A DNA stretch of 64,000 nucleotides from Trigonopsis variabilis (Eukaryota; Ascomycota; Trigonopsidomycetes; Trigonopsidales; Trigonopsidaceae), in assembly GCA_003707065.3 (NCBI GenBank), contig PPXM03000001.1, forward strand, positions 1,798,001 through 1,862,000. The letters run 5' to 3'. The stretch's first letter is position 1. Each line of letters opens with the position of its first letter. Positions 21,486 through 32,188 of this stretch are shown piece after piece. Made by a program: the position numbers and the translations under genes. The notes under the pieces were generated by a model. The model worked only from the letters and a program-made list of their open reading frames with translations, was not told the origin of the DNA and made no database searches.

Positions 21486-23102
21486 ATGACTAGGAATCCT
21501 GGATCAGAAGCTGATATAGAAGCTTCAGACATAGAAGCTTCAGACAGTTCTCGACCTACGAGCGAAATCGGACAGGACTATTATGAAAGCAATCAAAACG
21601 AGTCTCAAAAAGATGTCCTAGAAGGAAAGGATCAAGTTTCACTGCACATTTCAGAGGTTTCTTCTGATAACGAATTGGAACAGGTGCCGCTGACACGGAA
21701 AAAGAGAATATTGGGGTACATATGGGATGCCTACAATAAACCCGCAGATCAGCGCAAGGCCATTATTAAAGCTGATCTCTGCCTCGCGGCATTGGCAACA
21801 ATCTCCACGTTCATGAAGTATCTCGACAAGAGCAATCTAACGAATGCCTTTGTTAGTGGAATGAAGGAGGAGCTTTCACTATACGGGAACGAAGTTAGTA
21901 ACTCCACTGTGGCATATGACGTGGCATCGATTATTATGGGTTTCCCGGCAGCGATGATACTTGCTCGAACCAACTCCAAGTGGTTCATCATTGGCATTGA
22001 GATTCTTTGGACCATTGTTACATTTTGCTCATCGGCGATGCAAAATCGGACGCAGATGATTGTCATCCGGGCCATCGTTGGTGCTCTCGAATGCCCTCAT
22101 TTTCCTGGATTGGTCTACATCTTCGGCTCGTGGTATACGCACGAAGAGATAGCGAGAAGGACCGTCATTCTTCAGTCTGCTACAGCTATCGGACCCATGT
22201 TTAGTGGCTATCTTCAGTCTGCAGCTTATACTAATCTTAATGGCGTTGCCGGACGCGCAGGATGGCGCTGGCTGTTTATAATTGATGGAGTTTTTTCAGT
22301 TGGAGTTATTCTCATTATGATTGTTTTCTTCCCTTCTGTTCTTTCGCAACAGAAACCGAATTTTATCTTTACTGCAAAGGAGTTGGAATTCTTTCGAAAG
22401 CGAAAGCCCCTTGAAAGTTCAAAACTGGTCCATAAATACACATGGAAACAGGTTCTAGGTTACATAACGAGACCTTCGTCATATCTGTGGTGGATGTTCG
22501 GTGCAACTCAGTCAATTTCGAATCTTCCTTCTAGTTCGATGCCTTACTATTTGAAAGGTTGGAACACACGCAAGCCCGGAACATATACAGTATCTCAGAT
22601 AAACAACTATCCCACGGTTATATATGCAATGCAGTTCCTTATCGCCATAGTTGCCGGCTGGGTTTCTGATGTTGCGCTCAAAGGAAAACGGTGGCCTCCG
22701 ATTCTTTTTGCAGCCACGATTCAGTTCATTGTCAATCTCCTGTTAGGCTTACTTAATGTGTGGGGTGCACGAGCCTTCCGCTTCTTCCTTTATTTCAATA
22801 CAGCATGGTGTCTTGGTGTCTGCGGAATGTACTGGAGCTGGACGCAAGAGCGCTTCGAGGGCGACCCTGCCGAGAGGGCCTTTATGACTGGAGGCATAAA
22901 TATAACATCGTTCATCGCTGATATTATTTTTAGCCTGACCCTATACACGACTTCAAAACAGCCAGCTGTCAAAGCAGGAAACTTTGTGTCTGCAGGTTTT
23001 GCGGTAGGATACTTTTCAATCGCACTCACACTTGCCTACACTGAGCGAGTTCGACTTAAGAAACTAGTGAAATCGTTTTCGGCTCAATCTGATAGCAAGT
23101 GA
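21486..23102 (+). CDS. MFS permease of the anion:cation symporter family (Dal5/Fen2/Vht1-like)
   Basis: 538 residues, single exon. A polar N-terminal tail of about 90 residues includes a 15-base in-frame duplication (IEASDIEASD). It is followed by about 12 membrane segments. KADLCLAALATISTFMKYLDKSNLTNAFVSGM-like sequence at the first membrane segment, the GALECPHFPGLVYIFGSWY stretch and GRAGWRWLFIIDGV are hallmarks of the allantoate/pantothenate/biotin permease group. It should import an organic anion across the plasma membrane. Together with the divergent dioxygenase it forms a likely uptake-and-oxidation pair. The pantothenate/biotin branch is suggested by the FMKYLDKSN form of the motif, but the substrate cannot be fixed. 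Confidence 0.87.
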   Translation: MTRNPGSEADIEASDIEASDSSRPTSEIGQDYYESNQNESQKDVLEGKDQVSLHISEVSSDNELEQVPLTRKKRILGYIWDAYNKPADQRKAIIKADLCLAALATISTFMKYLDKSNLTNAFVSGMKEELSLYGNEVSNSTVAYDVASIIMGFPAAMILARTNSKWFIIGIEILWTIVTFCSSAMQNRTQMIVIRAIVGALECPHFPGLVYIFGSWYTHEEIARRTVILQSATAIGPMFSGYLQSAAYTNLNGVAGRAGWRWLFIIDGVFSVGVILIMIVFFPSVLSQQKPNFIFTAKELEFFRKRKPLESSKLVHKYTWKQVLGYITRPSSYLWWMFGATQSISNLPSSSMPYYLKGWNTRKPGTYTVSQINNYPTVIYAMQFLIAIVAGWVSDVALKGKRWPPILFAATIQFIVNLLLGLLNVWGARAFRFFLYFNTAWCLGVCGMYWSWTQERFEGDPAERAFMTGGINITSFIADIIFSLTLYTTSKQPAVKAGNFVSAGFAVGYFSIALTLAYTERVRLKKLVKSFSAQSDSK

Positions 23103-24862
23103 TCCAACTAACGCTGCCAGAAAATACGTGTGATATTCGTTGTTTGATTCTTTGCCGTATCACATATTCTTTTCAAGTTTATACAGTGGCAAGCAGGAAC
23201 TTCTTGCTGAGTTTTTTGAGCTCGATGGTTCCTACGTAGCTAGTGGTGCTCCAAGTCGGCGATAAAACCTCTCACACTCTGGTAGTTTGATTCGTATTTC
23301 AAGACAGCATAACAAGTTGGCCATTAGAGAGAAAAAACTGCAGTAACTCGGAAAGGGTTTATTGACGATTTCCCGCAACTCCGATAGTGTTCAACAAATG
23401 GATATGGTGCAGGTGAAAAGAGCAGCCCTAATAGAAGATAGTGAATACTACATCAGTTTAGAGAAACAGAGATTTCATCGTCTGATCGATGTATGTATGC
23501 GTTGAATTATGCGTTTCTTCACCTATTATGATGATATCACCCCATTAGAACCTTAAACGAATGCTTAAAGCTCTAACCTGTTTCGTTTCTTAGCTGTCCC
23601 TCATCTAAAAGGTTTCAATGAGGATGAATGACCGTGTCATCTGTTGCTAACCGCGTCTGCGTAAAACGTTATCGTCTACCGTTGCAGTCTGTTGCAGTAG
23701 TTATGCCGATCGCTATCAGATGCTAATCAGCTATCTCTCAACCAACAAATGATCTTCTCCTGAACAAAGCTTCACACCTGAGGGTGTACTAGCCTGCAAT
23801 TTATGTCAATTGATATCGCAGAGTTCCAATTACTTTTCTTTTTTTGGGCATCAATGAAATACAAGGATATGCGTTTATATTTTGCTACGTTCACTGCTGA
23901 ATTCGAGTTTGCACCAAGATAACTCGAAACTAATCAGGTAAATCTTCTTACTATTACGTGAAAAGTGAATTCTGCTCATTCTCCGACATACAGTAGTGCT
24001 CACTGTGCTATTTGCAACTATATGCTGACAGTCTGCTCAATTCGATAATCTATTCGGAATAAGCATAATTATTATATATCCCTAAAATGATACTACTTAA
24101 ATGTAAATCTTGGAGATATCGCTGCTCTTGAACCGTGAATGTTAAGAAGAGAGGACTTTTTTTACCCACCTTTGCGAGGATCGTATATCACTACTGTTCT
24201 TCTTGCATTTTAAGATCTTGATATCTATAGATTATCTATTTAGAACTTCTATGACTGATTTTCAACCTGACAATCTACCAAGAATGTGCGCTCCTCTTCT
24301 TGAGCCTTTCTGAACTTTAACGGTGAAAAGATCAATAACTTTTTCTATTCTTCATGGCTAGAGCAACTTTTGATGGCGACAGAATCGTCTTTATTTGAAT
24401 ATACCCACTGGATATGCTTGTATCGCTTTCCTGCGAATGATATTTGAGAATTTTTGTTCTCGTTTATGCCACCGTTCTAGTCAAGATACGCGGCGCCAGT
24501 TCACTGCACTGGAAGGCCATCGGATGCGTTACCGATTCTACGATGTGATGTCCCGAAAAGTTGCGTGCTGAAAAAAACTCTGAAATCGAGCTTTGCAGAC
24601 AGACAATGAGGACCGCTGATCTTTGTTCGGCAAGTAAATAGGGCAGCTGTGAGATTCCTTGGCATTACGATGGAGCTTCACTGCGACTTTGTAGTGCTTC
24701 TAAGCGCGAGAATTTACATCAAGAAGAGAGCTTCTAAATAAGCTGGACTTTATGAGGTCTCAAAAATAAAGTAAACGGCTATTTATGTCCACGATGCTGG
24801 TCATATAAATTATCACTAAAGCCGCCTGCTAAATTGCTAGATTCACTCATCATTTGAATTTA
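23103..24862. other. Long intergenic region upstream of the DUR3-like gene
   Basis: 1.76 kb, AT-rich, with no frame that looks like protein. Presumably holds the terminator of the permease gene and the promoter of the symporter gene. Nothing else recognised. Confidence 0.5.
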
Positions 24863-27034
24863 ATGTCAACTTCTAGTGCTTCTGCTGAAACACCTGTTCT
24901 TCTGAATCAAGCTTCCGGATATGGCGTCCTTGTAGGAGTTGGAGCCTTGTTTGCCATTGGCGTTATTCTGGCTACAAAGTTCATGACTCGATATTTGAAT
25001 GAAAATTCTAATTCGACTGAGGCATTTATGGTTGCTAATAGAAACGTTGGAACTGGATTGACATGCTCCGCAGTATTTTCATCTTGGATGTGGGCAACAG
25101 AGACACTATGGGCCGTGGAGATGGTTTATTATTATGGAATTGCAGCTGCATTTTGGTACTCGGCAGGTCTCAGTGTACAGGTTGGCGTTGTATCTTTGCT
25201 TGGAGTCCAAGCGAAGCTAAAAATTCCCCATGGTCATACCTGTCTGGAGTTAGTCAAAGCACGGTATGGTACCTACTGTCATTTGCTTTTCGTTTTTCTT
25301 TGTTTGGTGAATAATCTCCTTGCCACCTCACTCATGATCCTCGGCACTGCTGGCGCAATAACCACTCTCACCGGAATGCATATTGTCGCTTCCACAATGC
25401 TCATTCCCTTCGGTGTCATCTGTTATACCGTGGTAGGAGGGCTCAAAAGTACATTTTTGACTGATTATATTCATTCTCTTATTGCTATAATTATTCTATG
25501 TTATATCTGCACCGCTGCTGTAAATAATGACTTGATTGGAGGAGTCGGCCAATTATACGATATGGTGAAGGCATTCGAGAGTACGCCAGATTTTGTTCCT
25601 ATCTCAGGCAATTACAAGGGCTCCTATTTGACTTTTAGATCGCAGGGGTCTGTTTTATTTGGAATTCTCGACTGTCTTGGAAACTTTGGACTTATTGTGT
25701 TAGACTCATCTTTCTGGCAGAAGAGCTTCTCAGCTGATTTCCATGCTGCTGTTCCTGGATATCTATTAGGCTCTGTTGCGATTTGGTGTGTACCCTGGGC
25801 GGTTGGTACGATCTTTGGACTGAGTGCTGTCGTCCTTGAGAGGAATCCCAAGTTTCCAACCTATCCACGGACCATGTCGGATGATGAACTCAACTCTGGA
25901 TTTGTGCTCCCCTTTGTTTTGAAGGCAATGTTAGGCAGAGGTGCCTGTGGTGCGCTTTTGCTCTTGTTATTTCTTGCTGTTACTTCAACAGTGAGTGCTC
26001 AGATGATTGCTGTGAGCTCAATAATATCATTTGACATACATAGAACTTATGTCAATCCAAATGCAAAAAACAAGGAGCTTATCACCGTTTCTCATGCCGG
26101 AGTCGTATTCTTTGGTTTGTTTGCAGCAGGATTTTCAGTAATGCTTCATTATGTTGGTGTCAACCTTACCTGGATGAGCTATTTCATAAGTCTGTTGAAT
26201 TGTCCGGGAGTGTTCCCTTTAATTTTTACGATTCTATGGGATAAACAGTCTCCAGCCGCTGTAATTATATCTCCTCTGCTCGGGCTAGGAGCAGGAATCG
26301 GTCTTTGGGTCGGTATTGCAAAATCAATGTACCATGAAGTTACAATTGATAGTACCCAACAAGAGCTCCCTTGTCTATACGCCACCCTAGCAGCCTTCTT
26401 TCTTCCATTAATTGCGACAGTTGTCATCACTCTGATTAAGCCCCAGAAATTTGACTGGAAGAAGTTAAATGATGTCAAAGCTGTTTCTTTGGATAATCCA
26501 GAGAAGAATGAACGGGCCGATGAGATTACTAATGCCCCAGAGAGACAGCTATCGACCGAAGAGAACGATAAAGATTCCCTTCACATTGTTACTACAGGAG
26601 TTCTCCCTACGGGTTCTCACTCTTCAGACGATAATCAAGAGACTTCCGGGAACGGAGAAAAAACTGCTTATCATACACACAAGACAATCATCGACATGAT
26701 CAACACCGAGAAAGCTGAGGAAGGCTTCCCGCCTGCTGATGATGTTCAAGAGACAGGCTTGCCACCCAAGATAGAGAAAAAACTCCGGCTTATGTCTAGA
26801 ACATCATTGTGGTTCACGATATTTGTACTGCTAATCACCTGGGTTGTGTGGCCAATGCCCTTATACCGTAATTGGGTGTTCAACAAAACCTTCTTTGAGT
26901 CTTGGACGGTGGTCAGCCTAATATGGAACTATTTGGCATTGATAATTGTGGGTATCTATCCATTGTGGGATGGACGAAAAGCCTGGTTGACTGTCTTCCG
27001 GGGACTGAAAAATTCAGGCAAGAAATTCGTTTAA
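24863..27034 (+). CDS. DUR3: Sodium:solute symporter family protein, urea/polyamine transporter DUR3-like
   Basis: 723 residues from the ATG at 24863 (an in-frame TTG lies nine bases earlier). It has about 15 membrane segments, the size and plan of fungal Dur3 proteins. Diagnostic stretches are NRNVGTGLTCSAVFSSWMWATETL near residue 60, the ATSLMILGTAGAITTLTGM helix and LDSSFWQKSFSAD near residue 280. A charged cytosolic loop of about 120 residues (about 540-650) separates the last two membrane segments from the core. Family members take up urea and, in some cases, polyamines at the plasma membrane, driven by a proton or sodium gradient, and are usually induced under nitrogen limitation. The neighbouring permease and dioxygenase fit a nutrient-scavenging block. 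Several DUR3 paralogues per genome are common, so urea specificity is likely but not certain. Confidence 0.9.
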   Translation: MSTSSASAETPVLLNQASGYGVLVGVGALFAIGVILATKFMTRYLNENSNSTEAFMVANRNVGTGLTCSAVFSSWMWATETLWAVEMVYYYGIAAAFWYSAGLSVQVGVVSLLGVQAKLKIPHGHTCLELVKARYGTYCHLLFVFLCLVNNLLATSLMILGTAGAITTLTGMHIVASTMLIPFGVICYTVVGGLKSTFLTDYIHSLIAIIILCYICTAAVNNDLIGGVGQLYDMVKAFESTPDFVPISGNYKGSYLTFRSQGSVLFGILDCLGNFGLIVLDSSFWQKSFSADFHAAVPGYLLGSVAIWCVPWAVGTIFGLSAVVLERNPKFPTYPRTMSDDELNSGFVLPFVLKAMLGRGACGALLLLLFLAVTSTVSAQMIAVSSIISFDIHRTYVNPNAKNKELITVSHAGVVFFGLFAAGFSVMLHYVGVNLTWMSYFISLLNCPGVFPLIFTILWDKQSPAAVIISPLLGLGAGIGLWVGIAKSMYHEVTIDSTQQELPCLYATLAAFFLPLIATVVITLIKPQKFDWKKLNDVKAVSLDNPEKNERADEITNAPERQLSTEENDKDSLHIVTTGVLPTGSHSSDDNQETSGNGEKTAYHTHKTIIDMINTEKAEEGFPPADDVQETGLPPKIEKKLRLMSRTSLWFTIFVLLITWVVWPMPLYRNWVFNKTFFESWTVVSLIWNYLALIIVGIYPLWDGRKAWLTVFRGLKNSGKKFV

Positions 27035-27595
27035 CATAGCTACAGCAACTTTTTCATATAGAAAAGGAACTTGAACAGCTGATAGTTGAAGTCGGCTGAC
27101 TGTTTGTTATGGCAAGAAGCCAGTTAAAAAAGTTCTACATTCGCAGGAGCGTAGAATCTGTTTGATCTCTAGCCCATATTACGTATAGCAGAACTGCCAT
27201 TCTAATATTTGTTACCTTGTAGGACTGGGTAAAATATGACACCCCGGAACTAATAATCTTGCGGATTTATTGATCAATGATACAATAGACATGATCGACG
27301 TCTTTGGGGATTACACCCATGACCTTGCTGACCGGTGGCGCTACCAGATTAGGGAAACCTTCTGTCGCGATCTTTCTAATGTCCATTTAGCATGCTTTCG
27401 CGGTTAGATTTTGCCACATTCTTTTTCTCATCCTACATATGTGGGATCTGTGTCCCATCTTTTCGCGTTGTGGCCGGCTGCTCGAGGTGGTAGAAGGGTT
27501 GACTAGACTTAAGAGTTTTTTGCAGCAGCAAGACGCTTCCAGCTCATGTAGCCGAGTTTCTTTATCGCCGCTTTGCTGATTTTGAAAAGGCCCTC
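27035..27595. other. Intergenic DNA grading into decayed 5' Helitron sequence
   Basis: The first part is the DUR3 3' flank. From about 27280 on, short stretches in shifting frames resemble the N-terminal Rep region of Helitrons (for example an ATFFFS-type start and a WDLCPIFSR stretch). The match is weak and broken. Just before 27596 the frame already reads PAHVAEFLYRRFADFEKALL, which belongs to the Rep domain, so the coding remnant starts upstream of the long open frame. Confidence 0.45.
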
Positions 27596-30500
27596 TTGTC
27601 TCTCTTACCTGTGTCGAACCGTTATGCGCGAGTCGAGTGGCAGGACCGCGGCGCTATCCATTGGCATATTATCTTATGGATGAGCGATGCTCCTGCTGCT
27701 TTGCAGACAAAGTCTATTGGCGAATTGTCTGATATCGAGAAACGTCAAGTCGAGGACTACTTTGCCGAGTATATTCAGGCTCCCTCGGTCGTTCAAGATA
27801 CCGGCAATGTTCATCCTGCTGCGCGCGCTGCCAATGCTGTGGACTTGATGAGTGATTATCAGCAGCTGTCTTCAAAGCTTCAGGTTCATCGATGTAATCG
27901 CTTATGCGGAGGTAATGCCGCTAACGGTCTCTGCGAGAGTGGTTATCCTAAACCGCTGCGACCCCGCGGAGAACTGGTATACGACAACGCCAGACGCTCT
28001 TATCGTTTTGAGCCCAAGCGCGATCATCCCTATGTTCATCCTAGTAATCCCTTGGTGATGGTCCTGTGGAGGTCCCAGATGGATATTCAGCCGATTACTG
28101 CTACTCGTGCGTTTATATCCTATGTGTCCAAGTACACAACTAAATCTGGTAAACCCTCTGCCTCCCAGGTCCGCGATCTTAATAATCGTTGGGTTGAACG
28201 GGATGATGCTCCTGCTGTTGGTGTTATTCGCGACTTTCTTGTTTTGCACTCCGCCATACTGAACCGTCCTCATACCGAACTCGCTCACCTGCTGCTGAGA
28301 TACCCTATTGCCAATTTGTCTTTTAAAATCGAGACTATTAGGGTGTATGATGATCTGCTTGCTGACGAAGATGAAGATGGTGATGGTGGCGCTGCTGCTG
28401 ACGAGGATGATGACGCTGTGGCAAGGGAAGATGGCGTGTTTGGAGTCCGCGTCTTGGACTTTGATGCGTTGGCGACCTATGCTGGTCGTGAGACTATGTT
28501 GGACCGCTCGCTATACCAAGTTCTTGTCGAAAAGGAGTGGGTCGCTCGTACTGGGACGTTTACCGCTCGTCGTGTGCCTGCAAGAGCCCGCCGTCGTCCT
28601 CAGGATCTCGTAATTGTACCGCGTCCGTCGCATTATCCCAAATGGTCCAACTTGAAGTATTTCCATGTACTTCGTTTGTTTTACCTACCGTGGCATATGC
28701 AGGACTGGCCCAATTACCGAGCATACACTGATGCTATTGGTGAGCACTGTCGCACTTATGTTATCGAGCACGTTGATCTTCTTCCTGTGGGACTAAAGCT
28801 CTGGCTCAAACAAAACCTTGCGCATGAACAAGGATTCATTGAACTGCCGCTTGCTGCTAGGCCTGGCGCCGTTGTGCCTGACCGTCCTGATGACGACGAT
28901 GACGATCTTGTACGTGAGGATATCCCTGATCGTGAAGGCCATGATCTTTTTGAACAGATTGAGGCTGTGTTTGGGTTTTGGGATATCGATCTCGAGTTCA
29001 ATTGGAACATGGACTTTGCTGCGTATGTGGATCATTCTGATATCGATCTTTCTCGTCCCGGTTCGTTCTGGAAGGACTTTAACAAAGAACTTTTAGAAAG
29101 GGAACGGCGAAATGACCAAGTCAGCGATAGTGATCAAGACAGCAGCAGTGAAGAAGAACAGCCGGTGGTGGTGCAGGCTAATGACAACACTCGTCTTGGT
29201 GTCCAAGGGCTTAACGCTGAACAACGCAGGGCTTGGAATATGATTATGAATTCTCTTAATCGTCACCAGGTCGTTCGTGCTATTGTCCATGGTAAGGCTG
29301 GTACAGGAAAGTCTTATTTCATTAAAAGACTCCGCCGTGGCGTAGCCGCGTTATGCTTTAGGAACCAGGAAGTTGTCTGTCCAGTCATTGCTCCCAGTGG
29401 TGTTGCTGCTCAGGCGGTTAATGGAGCTACCGTTCATTCGTGGGCTCGTATTCCTCCGCTTAGAATGCCTGGCTTTTTGACAAATGAGCGCGCCGAAGAA
29501 CTGGCTAAAACTTGGTCGGAAGTGCGTCTGCTGATCATCGATGAGATGGGTATGGTTGATCCGCATTTGCTTTTTTGGATCGATCGCAGGCTCTGTCAAG
29601 TTCTGAAGAATGACGACTTGTTTGGTGGCATCTCTGTATTGCTCTGTGGCGACTTTAGCCAGATTCCTCCTGTGCGTTCGACGCCGCTATATGCCACTCC
29701 AAACGAACGTGAACGTCCTGTTATCGCTAGAGGCGCCAGGCCTCCGCAGATCACTCTTGCCGATTCCCGGTGGGGCGGTCATCGCCTCTATGTGGATCAC
29801 TTTACCAAGGGCGTGGTTCTTACGGAGTCTGTTAGGCAGCGAGGCGATGGTGAGTTTGCTCAGATGCTCGATAATCTCCGCCAGGGTCAGTTGGACGCTT
29901 GGGATCTCGACAAGTGGAATACCAGACTTCTTGCTAATGTTGGAGGTCCCGCTTTTGCCAGAGGAGCAACGCGACTTGTGCTGACGAACGAGCGTGTCGA
30001 TGCTTTTAATCTGCTCTATGCTCGAGATACTTTTACTGGGCCTGCTGTGCGTGCGGTCGGTGAGACTGAGTATTCCGAGGCCACAGCTGAAGATGCACTG
30101 AATCTGGAAATGGATGTTTATGCGGAGAACGAGCGTCGTCGTGCTGCTGTGCGTGAAAGCCAGGAAAGAGAAGCTGATCTGGCGATTATTGAACGGCAGC
30201 TTGCTCAGGTTCGGTTGCGAGATGATCCCGAAGCTCTGGTTGCTCAAGTTGACGATTTAGACGATGCAGACTTGGAAATTGACGATGAGGATCTGGCTGT
30301 TGTTGTGGGCGACGACGGCGACGACGACGATGCTGGTGATGCTGGTCAAGGTCAAGAACAAGAACTGGTCATGCATAATCGTCCTGATAGAGTGCCAGCT
30401 GCGATTGCTACTTTGACTCACACAAAGGCTGGTAATGTCGCTGCGTCTTTGATTTTGAGTAAAGGTGCTCGCATTATGTTGCTGGAGAATCTCAGCACAC

Positions 30501-30967
30501 GGACAGGCTTGGTTAACGGGTCTCTCGGTAAGGTCGTTGCTCTTCGTGTGGATCATCGCGGTCAGCCGGACGTGATACTGTGTGAATTTCCGGGATATCG
30601 TGGCAAGCGTCTGCTGGAAAATAACGAGCTCATTCCAGACGTCGATTTCTCAAAGACTGTGCCGGTGTTTCGAGTGACGCGGTTCTTCAAGCATCAGGGT
30701 GTCCGCTATAAGAGAAAAGGCTTTCCTCTGGCGCTGGCTGGTGCAATAACTATTCACAAAAGTCAAGGTTTAACGGTGGACAAGGCGATCGTCGAGATGG
30801 GATTGGATGCAAGACTTTCTTATGTTGGCGCGAGTCGTGTTCGCCGTATGGACGATATTGCACTAGAGCGGCCGGTCACTCGAGCGATGGTTCACAGTTG
30901 GCAAGGCGATGGCGGCATTGCAGGAAGAAAAGCTGAAGAAGAGCGCATTCGGACACTAGGCATTTAG
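27596..30967 (+). CDS. Helitron RepHel protein: HUH Rep nuclease plus Pif1-family helicase (5'-truncated)
   Basis: A 1,123-codon open frame beginning at a TTG. No ATG precedes the HUH motif, and a TGA lies about 100 bases upstream, so it is probably not translated as a full protein. Residues 15-30 carry the Rep HUH motif (WQDRGAIHWHIIL). Near residue 175 is the two-tyrosine motif AFISYVSKYTTK that cuts and joins DNA in rolling-circle transposition. Acidic low-complexity segments lie around 255-275 and 425-440. The Pif1 helicase starts near residue 555: Walker A GKAGTGKSYFIK, Walker B LLIIDEMGM, LCGDFSQIPPV, and the late motif ITIHKSQGLT near residue 1055. An unusual acidic and charged insert of roughly 130 residues sits between the middle and last helicase motifs. 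Full Helitron proteins are usually 1,400 residues or more, so about the first quarter is missing or decayed. Confidence 0.88.
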   Translation: MSLLPVSNRYARVEWQDRGAIHWHIILWMSDAPAALQTKSIGELSDIEKRQVEDYFAEYIQAPSVVQDTGNVHPAARAANAVDLMSDYQQLSSKLQVHRCNRLCGGNAANGLCESGYPKPLRPRGELVYDNARRSYRFEPKRDHPYVHPSNPLVMVLWRSQMDIQPITATRAFISYVSKYTTKSGKPSASQVRDLNNRWVERDDAPAVGVIRDFLVLHSAILNRPHTELAHLLLRYPIANLSFKIETIRVYDDLLADEDEDGDGGAAADEDDDAVAREDGVFGVRVLDFDALATYAGRETMLDRSLYQVLVEKEWVARTGTFTARRVPARARRRPQDLVIVPRPSHYPKWSNLKYFHVLRLFYLPWHMQDWPNYRAYTDAIGEHCRTYVIEHVDLLPVGLKLWLKQNLAHEQGFIELPLAARPGAVVPDRPDDDDDDLVREDIPDREGHDLFEQIEAVFGFWDIDLEFNWNMDFAAYVDHSDIDLSRPGSFWKDFNKELLERERRNDQVSDSDQDSSSEEEQPVVVQANDNTRLGVQGLNAEQRRAWNMIMNSLNRHQVVRAIVHGKAGTGKSYFIKRLRRGVAALCFRNQEVVCPVIAPSGVAAQAVNGATVHSWARIPPLRMPGFLTNERAEELAKTWSEVRLLIIDEMGMVDPHLLFWIDRRLCQVLKNDDLFGGISVLLCGDFSQIPPVRSTPLYATPNERERPVIARGARPPQITLADSRWGGHRLYVDHFTKGVVLTESVRQRGDGEFAQMLDNLRQGQLDAWDLDKWNTRLLANVGGPAFARGATRLVLTNERVDAFNLLYARDTFTGPAVRAVGETEYSEATAEDALNLEMDVYAENERRRAAVRESQEREADLAIIERQLAQVRLRDDPEALVAQVDDLDDADLEIDDEDLAVVVGDDGDDDDAGDAGQGQEQELVMHNRPDRVPAAIATLTHTKAGNVAASLILSKGARIMLLENLSTRTGLVNGSLGKVVALRVDHRGQPDVILCEFPGYRGKRLLENNELIPDVDFSKTVPVFRVTRFFKHQGVRYKRKGFPLALAGAITIHKSQGLTVDKAIVEMGLDARLSYVGASRVRRMDDIALERPVTRAMVHSWQGDGGIAGRKAEEERIRTLGI

Positions 30968-30977
30968 GTGTTGCATT

Positions 30978-31050
30978 TGAGCGGCCGGTCATTGAAGTCT
31001 TATTTTATTAAAAGACTCTGCTGTGGCGTAGCCATGTTATGCACTAGAGT
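30978..31050 (+). repeat. Shuffled duplicate fragments of the helicase gene
   Basis: Just after the RepHel stop codon, bases 30984-30996 repeat the AGCGGCCGGTCA stretch of 30869-30882. Bases about 30998-31042 repeat 29312-29356 (encoding SYFIKRL..GVA..C) with about five differences. Two separate parts of the gene are thus joined in a short block, presumably a decayed second copy or a rearranged 3' end. Confidence 0.75.
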
Positions 31051-32188
31051 GCTGGGTCATTCTGGGCTTGATAATCTATCTTGCCGCGGACTCTCCGGAC
31101 TTTCACGGGACGTCCTGACCCCCGCACCCTCGTCGTCTTTGGGGCGAGTTGAAGATGAAACTTCTTTGCTGCTGGTACATGTTTTACCCCTCAAATTTCT
31201 CCTATTCCTACTGCTGCCGAAGATAAAACTATTGTTGTCCGCAGACGCCCTACTGGTTATGAAGTTGCTCGCACGCCCCACGAACGGCAGGCGAGGCCAA
31301 CAGATGACCAATTCAAAGAAGGTGCGAAAACAATAGGCTATCTTTGTGCTCATGTGTGGAAAGGAATAAAGAATATTTGAGGAGAAGCTCAATGCCATTT
31401 GGGGCAGGAACCGTGAACATGCTGACGGGTCATGCAGGGTCTGCTGTGATTAATAAAAAGAAAAAATCGAGCCAAAAGTTAATCATTGAGCTACCTGACA
31501 TCTTTTGCGAACTTTTGCGAAAGTTGGTTGGTAAGATAGTGAGTGCGCTCTAGTGAGACATCGCCAGTTGGTTGTATCGTAAACAATCAAACGGTGATCA
31601 TAACAAGTGAACCAGCCTCCTCAGTTCTTGGAGCGTTTGTAGATCTGCTGTCATCTCAAAAGCATTTCTTGTGATAACAGTTGCAGAAAAAAATCCTATT
31701 TTTCTCCCCAAGATACCTTAGCTTCGGTAAAAGGAGACGCTATGCCTAGGTGTTGATGTGGTCATGACGATGGTGGGCTGTTTCCCCGCTTGCTGGGACT
31801 TTCACGCACGAAAACAGTCGATTGCGACAAACGATGCCGCTCATTGCTTCTAACAGAACAGCCTTCTTCTATGAAAAACAAAAATTAGATGATTGTGCTT
31901 GGTAATTATTTTCTTGCTCTTATGAAATATACCTCATCCTCTATCAATTGAAGGCTTTACAGGGTCTTTAATTGGACTGCATTGGACAGCGAGCGGATGA
32001 GATTGCGTAGCAGCCAACGTTACAGTCTCGTGAATGAACGGAATTACGTTACAACATCACGTGCTACGTATGTCATATGTCGTTGGTCTGCATTGAGAGC
32101 TTACCCAAGTATTCTATTGTATTCTGGGATCCTTTAGTCTGCTGCTATTAAGCAGAGAGCCAGCTTTGATTTTGGAAAATGTATCGGG
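31051..32188. other. Unassigned DNA between the Helitron and a regulator gene
   Basis: A frame open from about 31182 to 31379 (PTAAEDKTIVVRRRP...) has protein-like composition and may be further element debris, but no family was recognised. From about 31560 the sequence is AT-rich and non-coding. A short direct repeat TTTTGCGAA occurs twice at about 31505-31521. Confidence 0.35.

Larger units (their letters stand above)
27280..31050 (+). mobile_element. Helitron (rolling-circle DNA transposon), 5' part decayed
   Basis: Defined by the RepHel coding region (27596-30967), remnants of earlier Rep sequence on its 5' side and a shuffled helicase fragment on its 3' side. Terminal TC start and hairpin-CTRR end could not be placed with confidence, so the borders given are those of recognisable element sequence. 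There are no terminal inverted repeats, as expected for this class. The long intact helicase frame suggests a fairly recent arrival even though the 5' end is damaged. Confidence 0.7.

Noticed and set aside
31500-31555. Possible Helitron 3' terminus (short TTTTGCGAA repeats followed by CTCTAGTGAG)
   Set aside because: The hairpin is too weak and the CTRR-like end could occur by chance; no second copy is available for comparison.
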